Assembly: GCA_025677815.1 (NCBI GenBank)
Contig: JAIXMP010000016.1
Coordinates: 124,001-188,000 of the forward strand
Source of the DNA: Phascolomyces articulosus
Taxonomy: Eukaryota; Mucoromycota; Mucoromycetes; Mucorales; Lichtheimiaceae
Length of the DNA: 64,000 nucleotides
Direction of reading: 5' to 3'
Positions 1 through 13,923 of the stretch are shown here, in pieces (within the stretch, counting starts at the first letter, position 1; each line of letters begins with the position of its first letter). The notes under the pieces were generated by a model. That model ran no database searches. It was not told where the DNA came from and saw only the letters and a program-made list of their open reading frames with translations. The translations under genes were made by a program, and so were the position numbers.

Positions 1-179
1 ATACAGTTCTTGGACTAAAAGGGGTTTATTTTCCAGATTACAGGAAATTTGCAAGTCAGACACGACAACAACTTTTCCCACGCTGAACTGATCGCATACT
101 AGCTTCCCCACACAAGACAAACACCAATTTTTTTTTTTTGCTTTCTTCTTTCTCCTTTTTTCTATATAATACGCGAACA

Positions 180-1720
<1,541 letters not shown>

Positions 1721-2049
1721 ATCGTTTTTTAAATAATTATTTTATCATATAATAAAATCGCATCATTATCGTACAACCAAAAAAAAAAGAATGTTCAATA
1801 ATGAAATATCTATTAAATCCATGTTAGGAAGGGTGTTATAGAACGAAAAGATGAAGTCTATTGAGCCTTCATTGATTTGCCATATGTCAAGCATATAGGC
1901 ATATGTGATACTGCTACTTAGTAGAAACGTCATCAAAAAATATTTAGTACTCCGTCTAGTTTCCACTGGCCTTGAGAATAGAGCTGGCAAGTGTTTATAT
2001 TTGAAATAATAACGAACGGTAAACCCCCAATTCGATTCATATAATAAAC

Positions 2050-2433
2050 ATGAGCGTTCTTACCAGCGTTTCCGGCTTTGCTGCCTTTGGTGTTCTCGTC
2101 CGTACATATGCATTGGGTATTCAAAAGCGTCCATTGTTTTCCAGTACGTTATTAAAAATTTAATTATTTCCATTATTCCATTATTATTATCATTTTTGAA
2201 AAAATGACGAACGGATCCAAATACTCAATGCCTCTGTCCTACATTCAAACGAAAAATTCAAAATTATAGACCCTAGCTCTCATTTAGCTGCTGCTGCTGC
2301 TTTCGGTGGTGTTGGTTACTTTTTCAGCCAAGCTATTGATCGTCAAAACGCCATTATCGAAGGCAAGAAGGAGTTGTTGCTCAAGAACCGAGAACGTGCT
2401 GAAGAAATTTCAAAGCAACAAGCTGCTCTCTAG
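2050..2433 (+). CDS. Small two-helix membrane protein, possibly mitochondrial complex I accessory (NUXM-like)
   Basis: Two exons, 2050-2143 and 2270-2433, joined in phase, encode 85 residues. The sequence has two hydrophobic segments (about residues 5-24, and an Ala-rich one about 37-54 ending in GGVGYFFSQAID) followed by a charged amphipathic tail rich in Lys, Glu and Arg. Size and topology resemble small accessory subunits of fungal respiratory complex I (NUXM type) or of ATP synthase, but I cannot identify the family with certainty. It is downstream of the AUH-like gene on the same strand with its own leader. The clean intron (gtacgt...atag) and codon pattern support a real gene; the function is inference. 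Confidence 0.72.
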
Positions 2434-3055
2434 ATTTGTTCATTTCCTCAATGCTTCCCACTCATAAAACCGATCCTATAATATACAGCGACAAACTAAA
2501 CACAACATATAACTCACGCAACGCGTCAATGCGCAATAAATAAAAATATCAATGACAATATAAAAATAAAAAAAACTGCTCACGTATCAATATACAACAT
2601 ATATACACAAACTACGTGTCGATTATTTTGCATCTACAAATAAAGAAAAAAAAAGAACGATACATGCTTGTGTTTTTTTTTTTTTGTTTTATTCTCTCTG
2701 TGTATCTTTTCTTTTACTTTTGACAACAAAATACTCGAACCAAATGTCTCTTGTAAAAAAAAAAAAAAACAATCGCACTGTATGAAAAAACTCGGAGTAA
2801 ATTTGGTTATTAGAATTATAAATAATTGATTGGTTAGCTGTGGTGAAAAAAAAGCGGTAAAAACATTTTTTTTGCAGGTCACAAAAAAAAATAATTATAA
2901 ATATGGGTTGAACGATGTTCATTTTTGTTTTTTTTTCTTCTTTTTTTTCTTTATCACTGTTTGGTTATAGTGCGCGAGACTGGATCCATTAGGGGTTTTA
3001 TAGTCATAACATGAATTTGCGTATCTATTTCTTTTTCAGTAAGACGAACGGATTG
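2434..3055. other. Intergenic spacer, A/T-rich
   Basis: This 620 bp spacer separates the converging small membrane-protein gene and the minus-strand coding exon that ends at 3056. It contains long T and A runs (near 2676 and 2757) and no convincing gene. It probably holds the 3' ends of both neighbours. Confidence 0.6.
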
Positions 3056-3229
3056 TTATAGGACCATTGAGATTGTATAGCCTTGAGCTTCCTTCGGGTT
3101 GCTCGGTGAAAGGTTTTTTTGGTATTCAAACTTATAACGACCCACGCGGTAAATTCCTATGCCTGCTGTAATCTTTAGCTGCTCTGCAGTTATGACGGAA
3201 TTGGCAACAACCTTACCGTGGTCATTTTT
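3056..3229 (-). CDS. Orphan terminal coding exon, unknown protein
   Basis: Reading the minus strand, an acceptor (ttaataaatagatcatatag) at 3230 is followed by 57 sense codons in phase 0 and a TAA at 3056-3058. The peptide (KNDHGKVVANSVITAEQLK ... GYTISMVL) has balanced, protein-like composition, unlike the surrounding A/T-rich spacer. No convincing upstream exon with a good GT donor is visible between 3230 and the Sey1 stop at 3577. It may be the last exon of a small gene whose start I cannot place, or a remnant of a lost gene. I do not recognise the family. Confidence 0.4.
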   Translation of the reverse strand, partial: KNDHGKVVANSVITAEQLKITAGIGIYRVGRYKFEYQKNLSPSNPKEAQGYTISMVL

Positions 3230-3576
3230 CTATATGATCTATTTATTAAAAAGAAAAAGAAAATGATAAAATAATCTAAATAACATTGTTTTTTCTTGAA
3301 ACTGTGTGATTTAGAATAAAGAAAAAAGGTGGCTTTGCCCATTGGGGGAAAATATTTCAAATATATATATCGTAATTCATTTTTGTTCAAAGGTTTATTT
3401 TTTTATGTATAGTATATCTCTTGACATATAATCAAACACAATTTTATAATATATATATAATATATAAAAGAAAGAAAGAAGGGTAAAAGAATATGACATT
3501 GGAGGGTTTCTGAAAAAGGGGGGGGAAAAGAGAAAGGAAAGGAATTTGTGTATATATATGTAATATTTAATATTAT

Positions 3577-6500
3577 TTACTCGCCCTTGAATGATTTCAT
3601 TTCAACATTATCACCGGTATCACCACTACTGTTTTGTTTTTGTTGTAATTGATGCTGTTGTTCTTTCACCTTTTCCATGCCTTCAACCATACGTTCCTTT
3701 GCCATCTTTGTTGCTTCACCAAAGACGGTGGTAAGGATACGTTCCAAGGGTCCCCATAAATTCAATGCATAGATAATGTAACCAAATGTTATACAAAAGA
3801 CAAAGAGAACAAGATAAATAGGGCTCTTGATGATTGTCATGAATTCGTTCCAGCCCAATGCAATCATTACAACCAATAGCCAAGTGGGTATTTTTGCTGT
3901 GGTAGCGACTACCGATCGTTTCGCTTCCAAATAGAATGCATCTGATTCTCGCTTGAAACGGTTGGTAATATCAATTTGCTTGGCTTCTGTCAAGATCGTC
4001 AATGAATGTTTAAAGTCAAAATCTTCATCATTTTCGATATCGAATCCTTCATCTTCACTCAAATCAATTTTGGCAAACAAGGGAATCAATGTAAGCGCAT
4101 CATCGCGTGCCTTGCGGAAATAACTATCAATATCATCTTCAGGTTTCCATACACGTGGAAGACCATGTTCATCATAACGGAACTTTTCTTCAAATCTAAT
4201 AAAATATATCACGTTGGTATGCATTCCACTATGTGTCTCCCCCACCTTTAATATAATCACATGCTTTTTTCAATAAAATTACCTTGAACGTAATTTCAAG
4301 AGTAACATATTATCAGCAAGTTCTTCATCCACCTTTTTACGCAATACAAGCCATGCTTGACGCTTCAATCCAAGTATAGATTCTTCCAATTCTTCATCTG
4401 ATGAATTGAAACCTAAAAATAACATCCATTTTTTTAATTAGATTCCTGGTCACACTCTTACACACATATATTTATAATCGTTCCACGATAAATATTTAAA
4501 AAAAGGGAACCCTATCCTTACTCTTTGCCTTTTCGACCAAAGTTTTTTGTCCGTGTTCCACAGTTTCTTTGTAAGCTTTAATAATGTTATGCCAAGTCTT
4601 TTCAGTAGGGCTGTTTAGTTGTAATGAGACAGGTTCTGAAAGTTCGTTTTCGACTTGTTTCTATATAATCAAAAGTAAAATGAATAAATAGGACGAGTTA
4701 AACATCTGGAGAAATATTTAAAACAAGAATAAAGAGTAAAAAAAAAAGATACTTACAGCCAATTGTTTGCTCATCTTCTTAAATTCATCAGCACGAGCTT
4801 GTGCTGATACCTTTGCAAAAGCTTCCTCAAGTTGACTATGCTCATGAGTGTATGACCAATCCGTATCAGCAAGAACAATGTCTAAAAAGGGAGAAATGGA
4901 TCGTTTAATGGATATAGAAATACAATCACTTTTTCTTTGTATAAGAATATATTTATTTTTACCTTTAGCACCATTTACAAAAAGATCATCGGCTTCTTTT
5001 AAGCAAGATTCTACAATTTCAGCAAAGTTATAGGAAGGTTTCTTCAATTCGGCCTAATATGTTGTTACGCATGAAAAATAAATTTTTTCACTATGAGTAT
5101 TTTGTTTCGCTTTCCCACTTATAAAGATCAAATAAGAAATAAATTACCTTGAGATTTTCTTCAAACATGGTAATAGCCTTCTTGTGCAAATTCTTCAATT
5201 GACCAACAAAGAATACGTTCAATTGAGTATTGAGCTTAGCCAACATTTCCTTTCGTTTCTTTTCATATACTCCTTGATGATATCTTGAAGCATTCTTGTC
5301 AAATGACTCTAATGCTTCACTTCGAATATCCTTCATTTGTTCACCCAAATCAGGAATTGTTTGTGCCTTTTCAAGAATGGGGATCTTGAATGGTGTTATC
5401 CGTTCAGTAAATCGTTCAAAAGCAGTCTACAAGTTAAATATTAAAAAAAACCAGTCTAGTTTTTAGTATCTCTTTCTGTTTCTCCCTGTTGTTGCTAATA
5501 TATATATATATATATATATTCCTCTCCTCCTCCTTTTCTTACATTTGAAATTTCGTCACATCGATATTGTGCCAAAAGTTCTTGTTGAGTTGGCAAATCT
5601 AAATCCTTGTTGGATAAAATCTTATCCCAAATACTAGATGCATAAACATGGTAACCATCTGCAGGGATGCGTTTATGGTATTGAGGGCGGAATACATAGT
5701 TGGGATCCTTTGAATCATTGAATCGAGTTCGAAGCTTAGCAACTTCTTCATCGAATTTTTCAGGAAGCAAAATCTTGTGAGGTAATCCAGTAAACATGAA
5801 ATCAAAATAGTCATGAATTTTACATTCTTCCAAACCTTCAGGCTAATATAAACAAAGATGCATAAGCAACAATTAGCTTTTCAAGTTACCAAAGGAATTG
5901 TTGTATTTTTAAATTTTGATTTTGCATTTACTTTTGGTAAACCGTCCCAAATCTTTTCGAGATCAGCTTGAATTGTCTTAGCCAAATTTTCCAATGGGGT
6001 AGCACCAACATGATCACGAATGACGATCAATATCAAGGTTTTTTCTTTTCTATGAGATCCAAAGCCGTATCAAGAAAAAAAAAGTATTAATAAATTAGAT
6101 AATTATGGATGGGATCATTTGCGTTTCATATTATTATTATTATTATTATTACCCTTTTTGATTTTGGAAAAGTTGAAGATTCACTTCAAAGACAGTTTTC
6201 AATAAACCCATATTGGCACCTTGATAAAGACCCACTTGATGTTCCCACAAATTCAAAATAATGACTTCACTTGTTGCCATGGAAAACAAAGCAGATTTAC
6301 GTTCGAAATCTTGATCTTCACCACGTTCACGACCATCGGTACCTTCGACATCCATGACAAGTACATGCATTCCTCGACCACGAGACATCCAAATACCTTT
6401 TGTGGTTTGGCTACGTTGATTTTCATCCATCACATCAAATGAAGTTCCAAATAATCGATTCAATAAGGTACCTAAATGTATATCATATTGGATTAGCTAA

Positions 6501-7073
6501 CATGTAATGTAAAAAAAGAAGAAGAAATCGGTCCCTTTTTTAATAGATTATGTTATGCATCACCGTTTATGCTGCTAATGATGATGATCCCATATCCTCT
6601 TTCCCCCAACAAAAAAAAACCATATCTCTCTTTCTGCTCCTCTCCCCACACAAGATATCTCATTTGATTCAAGACATATAAAAAGAAAAAATAAATCGAT
6701 ATTTACTTTTGCCAGTGCTTTGTGAACCAAATACAGCAACTACATTATATTGAAATCCTGCTTCTGCAAGTGACCATTTTCCCATAAAATTTGGCAAGTC
6801 TTGACTATAAAACACAGTTTCAGTTAAAAAAAGGGTTGTTTTGAAAATGCACGTGATAATATGTCAGTCTTTCATTTTTGTTCATTGTGCTGACGTGACA
6901 AAATGATAATGATAATTAGACACACAAAAAAGAAATAATACATACGTAAAATCTTGATTTTCGTCAACAATTTGAAGACGAGGGATAGAACCTGTATCCT
7001 CATCCCATGACTTGATGCCATTAACACCATCTGTTTTGACAATTGTTGTTGTTGTTGTTTCGTTATTGCTCAT
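3577..7073 (-). CDS. SEY1: Sey1/RHD3-type dynamin-like GTPase for ER membrane fusion
   Basis: Eleven exons on the minus strand: 7073-6946, 6804-6707, 6472-6153, 6049-5942, 5842-5543, 5426-5148, 5053-4963, 4881-4757, 4660-4522, 4412-4283 and 4195-3577, totalling 778 residues, the usual Sey1 length. The GTPase domain shows a P-loop GSQSTGKST (about residues 69-77), a switch threonine region (RSQTTKGIW), the G3 motif DVEGTDG (about 116-122) and the RD-type G4 motif VIRDHVG. A long helical middle domain follows. Near the C-terminus two closely spaced hydrophobic helices ([14 protein letters not shown] and [19 protein letters not shown]) form the membrane hairpin, then an amphipathic Lys/Glu/Gln tail. 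The family (Sey1p, plant RHD3, related to atlastins) mediates homotypic fusion of ER tubules. All key GTPase residues are present. Confidence 0.96.
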
Positions 7074-8861
7074 GGTGTATGCGTTTGCTAAGAATTATCT
7101 ACAAAATATATAATATTTACACGTACAAAAGAAAGAGAAAAAGAGAGAGAGAAAAAAAGGGGAAGTTGGGGGAAAGTCAGTTCGGTTGAATATTTATAAA
7201 GCTTAAATACAAAGTTCCCCGAATAAAAACAGAATTGTAGAGTCAACTTCATGAATGGGCTCTACCACTTTTTTTTTTTTTTTTGAAAATACAACCCCAT
7301 ACATGTTATATTATAATATTATACAATACGAAACAGCAAGGGGAGAAAGAGAAAAGAATGAAATCAAATGTAGTCACTTTTTTAAGGAGATAACTCAAAT
7401 GATAGAATTAATAGTAAGGATAATACTAAAAAATAGCCTTATAATATTACCTAGCAGGAAAAAGGTTATAAGCTTTTATATCTTATATATAGGATATATC
7501 GAATAAGTAAAATAATAAAATAAGAGAGAGAAAAAAGGTGGTGATTCAAATGGTTCGGGTTCCAGCACTGGAAAATTCGTTACGGACTTTATAATTTCGT
7601 GTTTTAGGTTTTTGAGTCTGTAGTGGCAAATTTTTGTCGTAACACTTTTTTTTTTTATTCATATTATTATTTTTCAACAACCATTAAAAAAAGCTGTATA
7701 GTAGTACTACTCTTTATATAAATGTAATAAAATATATCTAAGACGTTTAATAGATGTAAGCTTACTCGTGAACAGAAGAATCAAAAAATAATATATCATC
7801 AACCGTTGTCTTGTAAGCATAGATTTTTATATTTGAGGTTTAGAGTGACTGAATATGTGGAATAAAAAACGACTATAAAAATAATCAAATCGCACACCAG
7901 CTAAAGATTCCTCATTGAAAAAATTTAAATAGAAAAAAGAAAAAAAAAACTCTTGTTTTTTCAACGGATGTCACCTATAAATACATAAATCGGAGTTTCT
8001 ATTTGGTGCTGGATTGTTTTTTTTTGGCAGAATAGATCCAACGTGTAATATGCCCGGCATTTTTTTATGATGGAATATATATAACTGGCAGATAAGTTAG
8101 ATCAAGGGATATTGACATGGTTGCTGTTGCCCTTTCAGATGGCAATATTGGGCACATTTTGTGTTCTGTACCTAGCCCAAAGAGAAACTGTGTGCTTTAT
8201 AAATAGTGTACAAGTCTTCGTGAGTAAAGGAATATATTTTATCTACGCCTATGTGGTTTCTCTTGTTATTGTTGTTGTCCTTATATCTATCTTTTTTTTT
8301 GGCAGAAAGGATATAGCACATCTGATTTAATATGGTTTTGACCAATGGAGCCCTAGAAAAATGACTTCAATGATGGAGGTGCCTTTATTGAAAACTGCTA
8401 GTAACGGAGTGTGTTCCCAAAAACAGGATCTAAAGAGGAAAAAGTTTGCAGCATTTGCTTAATAAAGATGATGTCGTTCGTCACAGAGATGCGTTATTTT
8501 CAAAATAGTAAAATAAAGTTTTCCTTAATAGTTCTCGTATGCATATATAATTAATGAAATAAACATAGCTTTTTACCATGAGCCTGATGACAACAGTTGT
8601 GTAAATTACTTCTAGTACTACATGGCTCATAAAAATAGTGTGGCTATGCATCTCCTTGATAATGCAAGCTCATATTTTTGCAGTCAGCTGCGGGGCGCGT
8701 CAAAATTAATTTAATTCTTTCTTTTCCTTCCTCTTTTTTGGTCAATAAGTTTTTACTCTTGATCCCTCTCGTCTCTGGCCCGTTTTGTTTCACGAATGAC
8801 GAAATAAGAAGGATATAAACGTAGCAGCGTAACTTACTTAAGAAGAAATTATAACAAGAAA
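7074..8861. other. Gene-poor spacer upstream of SEY1, possibly with decayed sequence
   Basis: The first 150 bp upstream of the SEY1 start are purine-rich on the plus strand, as expected for its promoter and leader. Beyond that there are only short, A/T-biased open frames. Between about 8100 and 8560 the plus strand has patches of balanced codon composition broken by stops, which may be old coding or transposon remnants, but I cannot name a family. Confidence 0.4.
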
Positions 8862-9169
8862 AAAATATCGCATTATCGATTTCTTTAAAGAATTTGGCTT
8901 TTTCCAAGCAATCTGACAACGAATACGAATATAAGTCAACCATTGGGTATTCTTATCAAAAATGCAAACACAAATCGAATTGGAAGTCATGCCTAGAAGA
9001 ACATCGTAGTAATAGCTTCCAGGTAAAAATAACTACTTCATTTATGTAGAAATTGTTAATTTTATTTTCTTGTGGTCAACAATGAAAATTAATTGACTAC
9101 TTTATTTAGGTTTTAAAAGAAGTTATCAAATATTGGCAGGATCTCGATATTGATGTTGTTGACTCATAA
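8862..9169 (+). pseudogene. Possible C-terminal exons of an unidentified gene
   Basis: A frame opens just after an AG near 8861 and runs without stop to a donor at 9023 (CAG|gtaaaa). It resumes after an acceptor at 9109 (tttatttag) in the same phase and ends at TAA 9167-9169 after IKYWQDLDIDVVDS. The peptide has balanced composition, with a short Cys pair (KCKHKSNWKSC) and Lys/Glu/Trp residues. No upstream exon or start could be found, and the 500 bp before it are full of stops. It is either the tail of a decayed gene or a chance frame. No family is recognised. Confidence 0.25.
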
Positions 9170-9873
9170 ATACAAGCTTTTTATTTATGAGAAGCTACGA
9201 AAGAAGAAGGATGTATGTAGTATTTGGTACTTGTTTACAACATACTTTTCATTTGTCGTTCTGTTTTTGCGTCGTCTGGCGGCAACGCCAAGTCAGGAAC
9301 ATGAATACTTCTTTACAACAATCAACAAATATAAAAGAACAAGAACAGTGATTCACCATGTCAAAAGCTAAAGATTTATTTTTACAAAAACATATCCTTT
9401 ATATAAGGCTATGTAGTGGTGCAGTAAGTGTAATATCTAATACTAAAAGTACACTGCGACACATTAGTAGAGCTCCTGTTTATTTATTGCTCTTTCTCAA
9501 AATATGGTACATATTTATAGGATGAAAGAAGAAAAAATAAAAGAGAAAGAGAAGATTCATTAGCACAAGATATTGAGCATCGACCACAACAACGGTCAAG
9601 ATTAATATCATCGGCAGTAAGAATAAAGCAAGAGAATAAAAAAAAAATACAATGTATCATTAGAAGAAAAAAGTAGGGAACCAAAAAATTGCACATTCTG
9701 ATTAAAAATCCATATTTAACACAGGAAAAAGGTCAATCTTCTACATCAGCAGCAGCAGCAACAGGAGAAACAGGTTATTCTGATGAAGATAATGAAGAGT
9801 GCAGTTTTTTTTATAGTGAAAATTCACTTTTTTATAGTGAATTTTTGTAATTTGTATGGTAAAATGCCACAAA

Positions 9874-9888
9874 TATATTTAACCCCAG
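9874..9888. repeat. LINE target-site duplication, left copy
   Basis: The 15-bp sequence TATATTTAACCCCAG occurs here and again at 13065-13079, directly bordering the LINE. This is the expected footprint of target-primed reverse transcription. Confidence 0.8.
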
Positions 9889-12809
9889 GACCAGTATAAT
9901 TGATTTGTTCATATCAATGCAAAGCGCTATTAGAAATCCATCAATGCGAATCCATGACATGAAATCTCTTAATACTCACCACCACCTATGCACATTATCA
10001 TTCACACCACACACACCATGGCAACTTTTACCAGCTCCAAACTCACCCCGTCAACATTGGAAACTACAAAGATTTACCGATCCTGAAGTTAGACGGATAT
10101 ATATCCAAAAGGTTGAAGATAATATTGTCAGTATTATTCAAATTCTTGACCACCAGTACTCATATGATATTGAAAACATGGTGCCAGATACAACAGCAAT
10201 CGAACAACTTGGGCACGATATAACATCAGCTATATACGATGCGCTGGACAGTAGTACTACAAGAAATAGACCTAGACCAAAAAAATGGAATTGGTTTTGG
10301 ACTGATGACCTACAACAAAAAGCAGAGCAGCGGGAAAGAGCATACAAAAGATGGAGGCGGCCACCTAATAACATTGTTGTTAGAGCCAAACTATGGTCCA
10401 ATTATACCAATAGCTGTGAAGACTTCTCCAAAGAAATAAGCAAAACTCGTAGGAGTACTTGGAAGCAGTTTTGCATGAAACTTGGTAATGCCCCAGACAA
10501 CGAAGCAAATGCTACCATCAAAAGGATGCGTCGAAACAGACAGTCATCTCATCTATTCTCGCACCCTGATGGTCCTCAGCAAGCTGTAGAAACAATGATA
10601 TCTCACTTTTCCAAAATATTTGGTGGAGAAAATATGGAAAGAAACAAATCAAGATCAACTGCTTATATAAAGCAACAAATCTTCCATCCACCCACCAATG
10701 ACAATCCATTTCCCGCACCAGAGATAGAGTTTATCATTAGCAACATGGCACCACGCAAAGCTCCAGGTGATGATCATATTACAGGAGCAATGCTTAAACC
10801 AATTATACAACCCTTGTCTAAAGTCCTAAGCAAATTCTTCCGGCTATGCTGGAATTGGTCTTGGATACCGTTATCCTGGAGAACAGCACAAGTAGTCCCA
10901 ATCTACAAAAAAGGCGATCCAGGAACAGCCGCTAATTACCGACCAATTAGCCTGACAAGTACACTGAGGAAACTTCTTGAACGATGCCTCCTGCCAAAGC
11001 TTCTCAAATCAATGCCTGCTCTAGACATATCTCAAGGAGGTTTCCGCCATCATCGCAGTGCATTAGACCAAGCTTTCTCTCTTCACACACTCATCCGCCA
11101 ATATCAACAACAATACAACAACTCACCTGTTCTTGCTTTTCTCGATATCAAATCAGCATATGATTCAGTAGATGTGGTATCATATGGTCAACGTTGCAGA
11201 AACACCTGCCGAGCGCTCTGTTCCATATGATCCGCCATATGTTTGATGATATACGCATCTCCGTCATTTCACAAAATTATCAATCCCGCTTCATTCATCC
11301 AAAGAAAGGAGTACTACAAGGTTCTATCTTGAGCCCATTATTATACGCAATCTTTATCGACACTCTCCCAAGACGACTACGTATTAACATGCATGTGCGA
11401 TGTGAAAAGCCACTATTCCTTCGAACATCTACAGCCAATGGAGCAACAGAAGCATCAGCCCAACTACAGAAATATACAGGGGGAAAGAATGGACGTCCTG
11501 ACAAAAATCGGCCTGATCAATCAAATCTTATAATATCAGCTTGTCTCTATGCTGATGATGTAGCACTAATAGGCTCTCCTGCAGATATGAAAAGATTACT
11601 ACGAATAGCTGAACGACACTCGAAAGACCAAGGATATAAATGGCACCCTGATAAATGTGCTATTATCGATCCACAGCAATCTCAGCCATCATCGCAACAA
11701 TATCAACTGTATAACAAAATAATCCCTTTAGTTAACACTTTTCAATATCTCGGTATTCCCTTTGACCATAATGGTATTAGTTCCGGGCAATTGGTGAATC
11801 AACGTACCAGCAAAGCAACAGGAAATATGGGGCTACTACGACAACTTGGTGTCCATCAGTACGGAATTGGTCTATGGCCTGCGTTAAGAATATACCGCAC
11901 TTTTGTTCGACCAGTTCTTGAGTACGGTCTAGCCATTACCGTCTTATCTGCTACACAAAAAGATAAAATTGACAATGCACAAAAAGGTTGTATAAAAATG
12001 ACTCTTAATCGAAATGCAGCAACTCATTTTCCAACCATCGTTCCAATGGTGCTAGCAGACCTACCCTCGATGCATACAAGAACTCGTATTCTCCAATTAA
12101 AATTTGCTGTTCGACTCCAAAATTTACCTACCACTACTTTGACACGATCCATTGAACTATCCTTTTTCTGGAACAAAAATAAGGATAAACATTGGAAGCA
12201 TCTAATAACGAACAATCCATTCTACCAACTATACACTAAGCTAAAAAATGGAATCAACCCACTAAAGGACTCACTCAAGCAACCCATATCCCAAAAACGA
12301 GATAAAGAATATAAAATCCGGGCCGATAAAAAGAAACTATCCGTTGTCTTCGCGATAAAAGAATAATCGACCCAGTACTATATCTTCCTGCTACTCCACG
12401 TGACCGACACAGATTTATCAAATGAAGAATGCACCGGCTCCCATCCTACCCTCTGAAAGATTGTGGATGCGGCCATCCAGCAGCAAATAGAGAACATTTT
12501 ACACGTTGTCCTTTGATGGAAGAAGTACTTGATGAGTTGAAAACAACATTTGGTACAATTCCTGAACTCCAACGAGAACTACAACCACTCGACTACGTTA
12601 TAAATCATCTCCCGCGCTCAGAAGTCGGCTTGTCACTTGGAAAGTGGATCAACTGCTGGTTTGTACTAATCCGTGCCCTCCGGGAAATCGACCGATTAAG
12701 TCACTCCGAAAATGACTACGAAGAAGATGAACCGGAACTTGAAGAACCACCGCTGCCACCACAACTCCCATCATATACAACTCAAGAAAGTAACCAAGTT
12801 ACTATATAA
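9889..12809 (+). pseudogene. LINE ORF2 (endonuclease tail, reverse transcriptase, zinc knuckle), frameshifted
   Basis: Three overlapping or adjacent frames together cover one ORF2-type polyprotein: up to about 11172, from there to about 12340, and from about 12340 to 12809. The first frame ends in VDVVSYGQ, where the aligned next frame gives IIWSTLQKHLP, the normal continuation after motif A; this points to a single-base loss. The second shift lies shortly before LRDKRIIDPVLYLPAT. An in-frame TGA then interrupts FIK...RMHRLP. All catalytic Asp residues of the RT are still present (FLDIKSAYD, YADD). The family makes a reverse transcriptase that copies its own RNA into chromosomal DNA; this copy cannot. 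Confidence 0.88.
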
Positions 12810-13064
12810 ATTTATATTTTCCACTCCTCCCACTCATAATCATTATACCTTCTATTTTCCCTTTTTATTTCTCTTACATATGTAACTTTACCACATTATC
12901 CACACTAGCTTAGCTTTTCCTCCTAAAGGGGGGTTTTTCAGCTGATGCCATGTATTCTTTTGCTCATACATAATCTTTACCACTAAGTACCGCAAGGAAG
13001 CGACCACATGCCTATAGGCGCAGGTCAATCCAGTCTTCCACAATAATAAATATAAATTTTAATC
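9889..13064 (+). mobile_element. LINE (non-LTR) retrotransposon, 5'-truncated and inactivated
   Basis: This 3.2 kb insert lies within the TIR element and is bounded by the 15-bp direct repeat TATATTTAACCCCAG (9874-9888 and 13065-13079). It encodes only the tail of the endonuclease domain (HHHLCTLSF region) before the linker and reverse transcriptase, so it is 5' truncated. RT motifs seen in order are KAPGDDHITG, VVPIYKKGDPGTAANYRPIS, FLDIKSAYDSVD (motif A), GVLQGSILSPLLYAIF (motif B) and ACLYADDVALIG (motif C with YADD). A C-terminal Cys/His knuckle (CGCGHPAANREHFTRC) follows. The reading frame is broken by a one-base shift near 11172, another shift near 12340 and a TGA at 12423-12425. The 3' end is A/T-rich rather than a long poly-A. 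The insert is visibly less A/T-rich than its surroundings. Confidence 0.9.
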
Positions 13065-13079
13065 TATATTTAACCCCAG
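13065..13079. repeat. LINE target-site duplication, right copy
   Basis: Exact copy of the 15 bp at 9874-9888, immediately following the A/T-rich 3' end of the LINE. Confidence 0.8.
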
Positions 13080-13923
13080 ACTCTGCTTGTATATTTGTAC
13101 TATAAAATAAATTCAGGAGGTTTTTTTATGGTGAAATTTTTATGGTAAAATTGCTGAACAGTTTTTTTTATAGTGAACTTTTTCAATTTGTATAGTGAAT
13201 TTTCTTTATTGTTGCATAAAATGCATAAAAAAAAATAAAAAAAAAATGACTTAGCACGATTTAGCACTAACACTACTTTAACTAAATCTTCTATAACTAC
13301 ATACTATTATTTTTATATATACATTCGATTAAACAAAGGTTTTTTCATGTTCACAACAAAAAAAAATCCCAAATAATGTACATTATGTTCCTTCTTAAAG
13401 TATAATTATTTTATCAGTTGTATTTTCCCTTTTATCCCCAATATAGACAATATAGATATGTAAGTACTAAATAGCATATTAAGAAAGATAAGTATGTTGT
13501 TTTTTCTCTTTTATTTTTATTGTGCTGCATAGGTAAATATGGGACTATAAGTTGTTGATATATGTTAAGGAATAGGGTTTGGCATCTGGCTTCATACAGC
13601 CCTAGCTATGTTCTGGGGAGTATAACGTGTGATTATGGATTCATATCTAAGAAAAAGTCTTTGCTATTTGACCCTACCTATAGCATCATCTTTGATAACA
13701 ATAAGTTGGAAATGATTATTTTTTATATAAAGGACAATGAGTGCAATATCTTTGACACAATTATTAGTGTAAATAATGATAAAGTGAAGAAGGATTGTGT
13801 AATGCTTTATTACTACCATACATATTTGAAAAAAAAGACAGCTTTTCATTTGTGCGGACTATTTTTCTTTCATTTTTATACTCAGTCGCTAAACTGCATT
13901 TCACTATAAAAAAAAACGCACCC
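13080..13923. other. Interior and right end of the TIR element
   Basis: This segment is A/T-rich with repeated TATAGTGAA-like motifs near 13125-13200, and an open frame of 115 codons (13562-13909) that runs into the right inverted repeat. That frame has no recognisable domain and its overlap with the TIR argues against a functional protein. Confidence 0.5.

Noticed and set aside
13562..13909. 115-codon frame in the TIR element as a transposase
   Set aside because: It is too short, runs into the terminal repeat and shows no DDE-type or zinc-finger motifs.
9797..13923. LTR retrotransposon interpretation of the 4.1 kb insertion
   Set aside because: The ends are short and inverted, not long direct repeats; the reverse transcriptase motifs are of LINE type and there is no integrase or protease.
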